From Paulinella micropora (taxonomy: Eukaryota > Cercozoa > Imbricatea > Euglyphida): a stretch of DNA of 44,460 nucleotides. Position 1 is the stretch's first letter. The number at the start of each line of letters is the position of its first letter. The DNA lies in the NCBI GenBank assembly GCA_009731375.1, contig BJOX01000095.1, positions 275,332 to 319,791 on the forward strand, read 5' to 3'. The notes under the pieces are model-generated. The model saw nothing but the letters and a program-made list of their open reading frames with translations. It searched no databases and had not been told where the DNA came from. Of this stretch, positions 40,747 to 44,460 are shown piece after piece. A program made the position numbers and the translations under genes.

Positions 40747-41170
40747 AATGGATGGTAAAAAGAAAGGGTGGGAAAGAAAAAATTTCAAGCGGGTGTACTG
40801 CCACCTGTGAGGAGACAGACGCTTGAATGAGAGCTTTGTGAAAAGCAAGAAAATGAAGCAGATACAAAGGAACAAACACAAAGGCACAAACATGTTTGTG
40901 ACAAATAAAGACTCACAAAAAAACAATGTGTGTCACAAACTAATCACTAACAGTCTGTGGCAAATAGTGAAAATGCTACTCAACAAAGAAAGGCACAAAA
41001 AGACCAAAGATGTAGAAAATGTCACTAAGTAGGAGTCCTAAAAAAGGTCAGTAACCGTCCGTTGAAATATGAAAAATGACTGTGTCTATGGTCAAGTTCA
41101 CGGAAAAACAAAAAATGAGTTGCTTAGTTTTCTTTGCACTCGAGTAGACAAAAAGTGCGAGCACAGTATA
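40747..41170. other. A-rich spacer between the direct repeats
   Basis: No gene; CACAAACA/GGCACAAA words recur. It could correspond to the middle segment of a split-direct-repeat element. Confidence 0.35.
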
Positions 41171-41298
41171 GTCCACTTAAAGTTAAAGTACCAAACTTAA
41201 CAGCAGAGTTTTTGTTTAATAAAAGGATGCAGCACTTGAAAAATCCAACGTTAATACTGGAACAAGGTCCAAAAAGTTCAAAGTGAAAAAGTAAAAAG
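41171..41298. repeat. Direct repeat, copy 2
   Basis: Second copy of the 127 bp unit, 20 bp beyond the 3' end of the tyrosine-recombinase frame. Confidence 0.9.
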
Positions 41299-41318
41299 CC
41301 AAAACCACAACTAGCTTG

Positions 41319-42368
41319 TCACTGCGGAAGCGAACGTAATATAGTCTGAGCAGGCGTACGCCGACCACCCCGTTGGAGGTACCTACGTGCAGCCCTGCGC
41401 ATGGTGAGGTTGAAATTGTCGCTGACAAAAGAGACCATAGCTACAGTATCTAGATCCAAGGCTCGATTTAGCAGTGCTGCCCGCCCTTGCTGAATGTACC
41501 GTCTTGCAGAAGCGTTTGACACCCAGCGACCCTCCAACATGACGTTCTCGATGCCATCTCCACGCAGGATACCCAAAGTGGCGCGACCATGTCGGAGGCT
41601 GTGGAAGACGTACGGAGCCCGCGTAATATCAGTGTCTCGGTTGAGACCCTAAGCTACAAGCGCTGAGGAGAATGTATTCCTCAAGCGGCTAACTGAGAAA
41701 GGAAAGAATGATTGTGCTGGTCCGCGCTGTGAAAGTTGAACTCTGAGCCAGTGACGAACAATGGGGCAGCGAACCGCGACGAACTGGTCACTGCCAGTCT
41801 TGGTAAGGGCGAGATGAAGGTTGACATGGGGAAGATCAACCCCCAATCGGGCGTCAGTCACTTCAGCTACATCTGCTACCTTTAGCCCCACGACTTCCGA
41901 AATACGAAGATAGCCTTCGAAAGCCAAGATGACGGCTACCGCGCAGTCCATGTAGCAACGTGACATAAGGTAGACAGCGATAAGTCTTGTCAGCGGTAAG
42001 GTAAGGGGCGGCCACGGGGTAGGGGGGTTATGCTTACTCCAGCCGCGCAAGTCAGCACGAGCACGTGGCAAGTAGGTGCGAAGCTCCGGCGAATACATAA
42101 TGAGGCCGTAGAGACACGCATGCATCGCAGAGTAGCCGGACCCGGAGCCCCCTCGACGCAAATACTCCTCATGGAAAAACAAGGAGAGAGCAGCATCCAA
42201 ATCACGAAAAGAAAATATATCAGGGAACTCTTTAAGGGCCCAGATGAGAAAACAGCGCACCGATCGTGCGTAGCGGCGGCGCGTAGAATTTTGGTAGGCG
42301 AACGAAGCTAAGAAAGAACGATCTCGTATACTAACTACACTGCCACTGCTAAAAGCGGGACGGACCAT
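41319..42368 (-). pseudogene. Tyrosine recombinase (Crypton/DIRS-like) with one in-frame TAG
   Basis: From ATG 42368 the frame runs 239 codons, meets TAG at 41651-41649, and continues in the same frame for about 109 codons to a stop at 41319. N-terminal residues about 1-110 form a helical core-binding-like domain. Catalytic signatures are Arg155 (EGYLRISEVVGLK), Lys190 (LALTKTGSD), His256/Arg259 (FHSLRHGRAT), Trp282 (EGRWVSNASARRY, in the place of His) and Tyr291. All are present; only the TAG breaks the gene. Such enzymes cut and rejoin DNA to move eukaryotic Cryptons, DIRS or related elements. A 127 bp direct repeat flanks its 3' side. It may be recently dead, a sequencing error, or translated by readthrough. 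Confidence 0.85.
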
Positions 42369-42506
42369 CAGCGGGGTTCAGAGAAGTATGTACATACCAT
42401 ATACGAAGTTTGATGCAGTGAGAAAGAAGCGAGATCGAAAGTCTTAGCATAGGGGGGCGCATTATCAAAAAAAATATGATTGGGTTATCAGTGTTTGGCA
42501 TTTAAT
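42369..42506. other. Upstream region of the recombinase; no gene
   Basis: No promoter motif is recognised. Confidence 0.3.
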
Positions 42507-42864
42507 TTACTTTTTGCTTGAAGAAGGCGATGGAAGGCATATTCCAATCAATAGTGTTAAAATACCTACATAAGTGTTAGCAACCTCACACGGTAAGTTC
42601 TTTTCAGACAGCCTCACGATACAAAGGATTATAATGGCGATAATGATACCCATTTGAAACAGATACTTAATAAGTCTGCTGTCGGTCGGTCTGTTTTTTA
42701 TACAACAACAATTCCAGTTATCTTCCAATTCGTGCTCTACTTTTTTTTTCCTCAGTCTTTAGTTCTACTTCAAGAACGCGAGACTTTAATTCGGGATTTA
42801 GCTCGCCATCCATATCCATAATAGGCGGGGGTCTGTGAAGTCTAGTTGTATTATTGTTGGACAT
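42507..42864 (-). pseudogene. Small protein with two membrane helices, broken by a 9-A run
   Basis: The first part, from ATG 42864, reads MSNNNTTRLHRPPPIMDM and an acidic, charged stretch; at the A9 run (42741-42749) the frame shifts, and the second part reads WNCCCIKNRPTDSRLIKYLF, a helix (GIIIAIIILCIVRL), a short loop with Cys, and a second helix (TYVGILTLLIGICLPSPS) to the stop at 42507. One A fewer would give one frame of about 115 codons. I describe the break only. 'Helix - Cys loop - helix ending LPSP' resembles small membrane proteins that I recall from virus-like elements, but I cannot name the family. Confidence 0.5.
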
Positions 42865-42869
42865 TAGGG

Positions 42870-43148
42870 AAAACGACTGCTCGGATTTCTGTTAATTGGT
42901 TTGCTTGGTCTTGTAATATATTAAGAAAGTTTTATTTTCTTTTTTTAATTATTGATTGTATCAATAGATGTAACTACCTTTTCCGTTAGATGTTGAAAAG
43001 CACTGACTAATATTGGTATAAAATCTGTATATGTTATGCCTTTAAGGTAGCCATCTCCATCGTCTGCTTTCATTCCGCTTTCAGATACAAATTCAGGAAT
43101 TTTTTTTTTACTTCATCAGCAATGAATCCGTGGTTCTGTTTCACTGTA

Positions 43149-43150
<2 letters not shown>
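42870..43150 (-). pseudogene. Peptidase S74 / intramolecular-chaperone domain fragment, frameshifted
   Basis: On the minus strand KQNHGFIADEV is followed by a 10-A run (43100-43109). One frame over, IPEFVSESGMKADDGDGYLK then GITYTDFIPILVSAFQHL continues to TAA at 42945. 'YGFIAQEV...PELVSE...DY..LIPILI.AI..L' is the S74 self-cleaving chaperone domain of phage tail fibres, also found in MYRF-type proteins and viruses. A further shift gives NFLNILQDQANQLTEIRAVV, a possible coiled coil, ending just before the two-helix gene. The N-terminal part is lost in (CT)n/(CATA)n repeat. It may form one broken gene with 42507-42864. Confidence 0.55.
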
Positions 43151-43183
<33 letters not shown>

Positions 43184-43310
43184 ACATACATGCATATATA
43201 TACATACATACATACGCACATACATATATACATACACACACATATGCACATATACATACATATATACACAGATGTTACCACTCTCTTTCTCTCTCTCTCT
43301 NNNNNNNNNN
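43150..43310. repeat. (CT)n and (CATA)n with a 10-N gap
   Basis: CT 43152-43183, CATA/CACA 43184-43268, CT, then N at 43301-43310. The segment from GCACATACATATATACATAC to GATGTTACCACTCTCTTT recurs at 44191-44263 and 44388-44460. Confidence 0.94.
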
Positions 43311-43370
43311 ACCAACAAGAGGTAACTTTCATTTCGTGTGTTGCACAAGAATTTTTGTTTGGTGTTTTAG

Positions 43371-43429
43371 ATTGAGGCCCAAAGAGGGCGTTTACTAAAG
43401 GAAGGTTATGACAACGCAGTGGCAGAGAA
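43371..43429 (+). CDS. Possible isolated exon, unrecognised protein
   Basis: Acceptor TTGTTTGGTGTTTTAG, then IEAQRGRLLKEGYDNAVAE, then a possible donor AA|GTCTGT inside a CT repeat. Amphipathic and lysine/glutamate-rich, it looks coding and has the same structure (short exon between CT and CATA repeats) as the TM9SF exons. No companion exon is visible in the window. Confidence 0.3.
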
Positions 43430-43462
43430 GTCTGTCTCTCTCTCTGCTCTGTCCTCTTTCTC

Positions 43463-43537
<75 letters not shown>

Positions 43538-43541
43538 TCTC

Positions 43542-43596
<55 letters not shown>

Positions 43597-43606
43597 CTCT
43601 ATATCT
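43430..43606. repeat. (CT)n tract
   Basis: CT with TTCT variants, about 175 bp. Confidence 0.94.
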
Positions 43607-43878
43607 GTTATATACATACAGACATACATACAGACATACATACATACATACGTACATACATACATACATACCTCCATACATACCATACATACAAAGTATT
43701 TACGTACATACATAAATACGTACATACATATGTACATACGTACATACATACATACATACATACATACATACCATACATACAAAGTATTTACGTACATACA
43801 TAAATACGTAGATATATGTGTACATACATACGTACATACATACACAGCCATACATACATACATACGTACATACGTAAC
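43607..43878. repeat. (CATA)n tract with a duplicated 110 bp segment
   Basis: CATACCATACATACAAAGTA-TTTACGTACATACATAAATACG occurs at about 43679 and 43767. Confidence 0.9.
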
Positions 43879-43948
43879 ACATATTACCACACTAAAGTTT
43901 CTCTACATATTACCACACTAAAGTTTCTCTACATATTACCACACTAAA

Positions 43949-43956
<8 letters not shown>
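43879..43956. repeat. 26 bp minisatellite, three exact units
   Basis: ACATATTACCACACTAAAGTTTCTCT at 43879, 43905 and 43931 (unit shown in two halves: ACATATTACCACA and CTAAAGTTTCTCT). A remnant ACACACTAAAGTGAATGG is at 44283. Confidence 0.95.
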
Positions 43957-44014
<58 letters not shown>

Positions 44015-44460
44015 GTCTCTCTTTCTTTCGCTCTCTCATACATACACAGCCATATATACATATATATACATGTCATATACATACATACATACAGACATAC
44101 GTACATACGTTCGTGCATACATACGTACATACTTACATACAATACATACATACGTACATACTTACATACAATACATACATACATACATACGCACATACAT
44201 ATATACATACACACACATATGCACATATACATACATATATACACAGATGTTACCACTCTCTTTATCTCTCTCTCTCTCTCACACACACTAAAGTGAATGG
44301 GGGGCCCCCCTCACTCTATTTCTCTCTGTCTTTCTCTTTCTCTCTTTCTCTCTCTACATACATGCATATACATACATACATACATACGCACATACATATA
44401 TACATACACACATATGCACATATACATACATATATACACAGATGTTACCACTCTCTTTCT
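43957..44460. repeat. (CT)n and (CATA)n blocks to the window end
   Basis: CT 43950-44036, CATA 44038-44250, CT 44255-44280, GGGGGGCCCCCC palindrome at 44299-44310, CT, CATA. The last 75 bp copy 43216-43290 and 44191-44263. Confidence 0.93.

Overview
The window is nuclear DNA of an intron-rich eukaryote. The main evidence is one gene of at least two dozen short exons joined by GT-AG introns, tens of kilobases of (CATA)n, (CTAT)n, (CT)n and (CA)n microsatellite, LTR-type and inverted-repeat transposons, and a eukaryotic-type tyrosine recombinase. I cannot name the species; an aquatic protist or a basal metazoan would both fit. Ten runs of N, most of them next to homopolymers, show that this is a gapped draft scaffold.

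Layout. 1-1890 (minus) is an uninterrupted 630-codon reading frame that runs off the left edge; I do not recognise it. 1891-3809 is AT-rich non-coding DNA with a truncated inverted-repeat element. 3810-4009 (minus) is the last exon of a zinc-ribbon gene, preceded on its strand by a 1.6 kb (CATA)n tract. 6330-23658 (plus) is a nearly complete TM9SF2/TM9SF4-type gene (nonaspanin, EMP70 family), which I reconstructed exon by exon with compatible splice phases nearly throughout. 24211-31564 is a 7.35 kb LTR element with PBS and polypurine tract but no recognisable gag or pol. 31957-32238 is a 282 bp MITE with perfect 28 bp terminal inverted repeats. 33165-39250 is a (CATA)n/(CAGA)n satellite block with higher-order structure. 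39660-39828 holds two leucine-rich-repeat exons in tail-to-tail orientation. 41319-42368 (minus) is a tyrosine recombinase with one in-frame TAG. 42507-43150 (minus) holds a broken two-membrane-helix gene and a broken peptidase-S74/intramolecular-chaperone domain, probably remnants of a viral or virus-like element. The right edge is (CATA)n/(CT)n repeat.

The most striking feature lies in the TM9SF introns. Most carry decayed 'echo' copies of the edge of the adjoining exon, often with its splice signal: six copies of exon 4, eight of exon 22, two of exon 6 and single copies of many others. One echo of exon 22 is an in-frame 45-nt candidate cassette exon with good splice sites. Several microsatellites also begin in register with the splice-donor dinucleotide. 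Together these suggest that introns here grew by local tandem duplication across exon borders followed by microsatellite expansion. An orphan dihydrolipoyl acyltransferase (E2) exon inside the same gene, right beside a gap, and an inverted echo of exon 19 across another gap may instead be assembly chimaeras.
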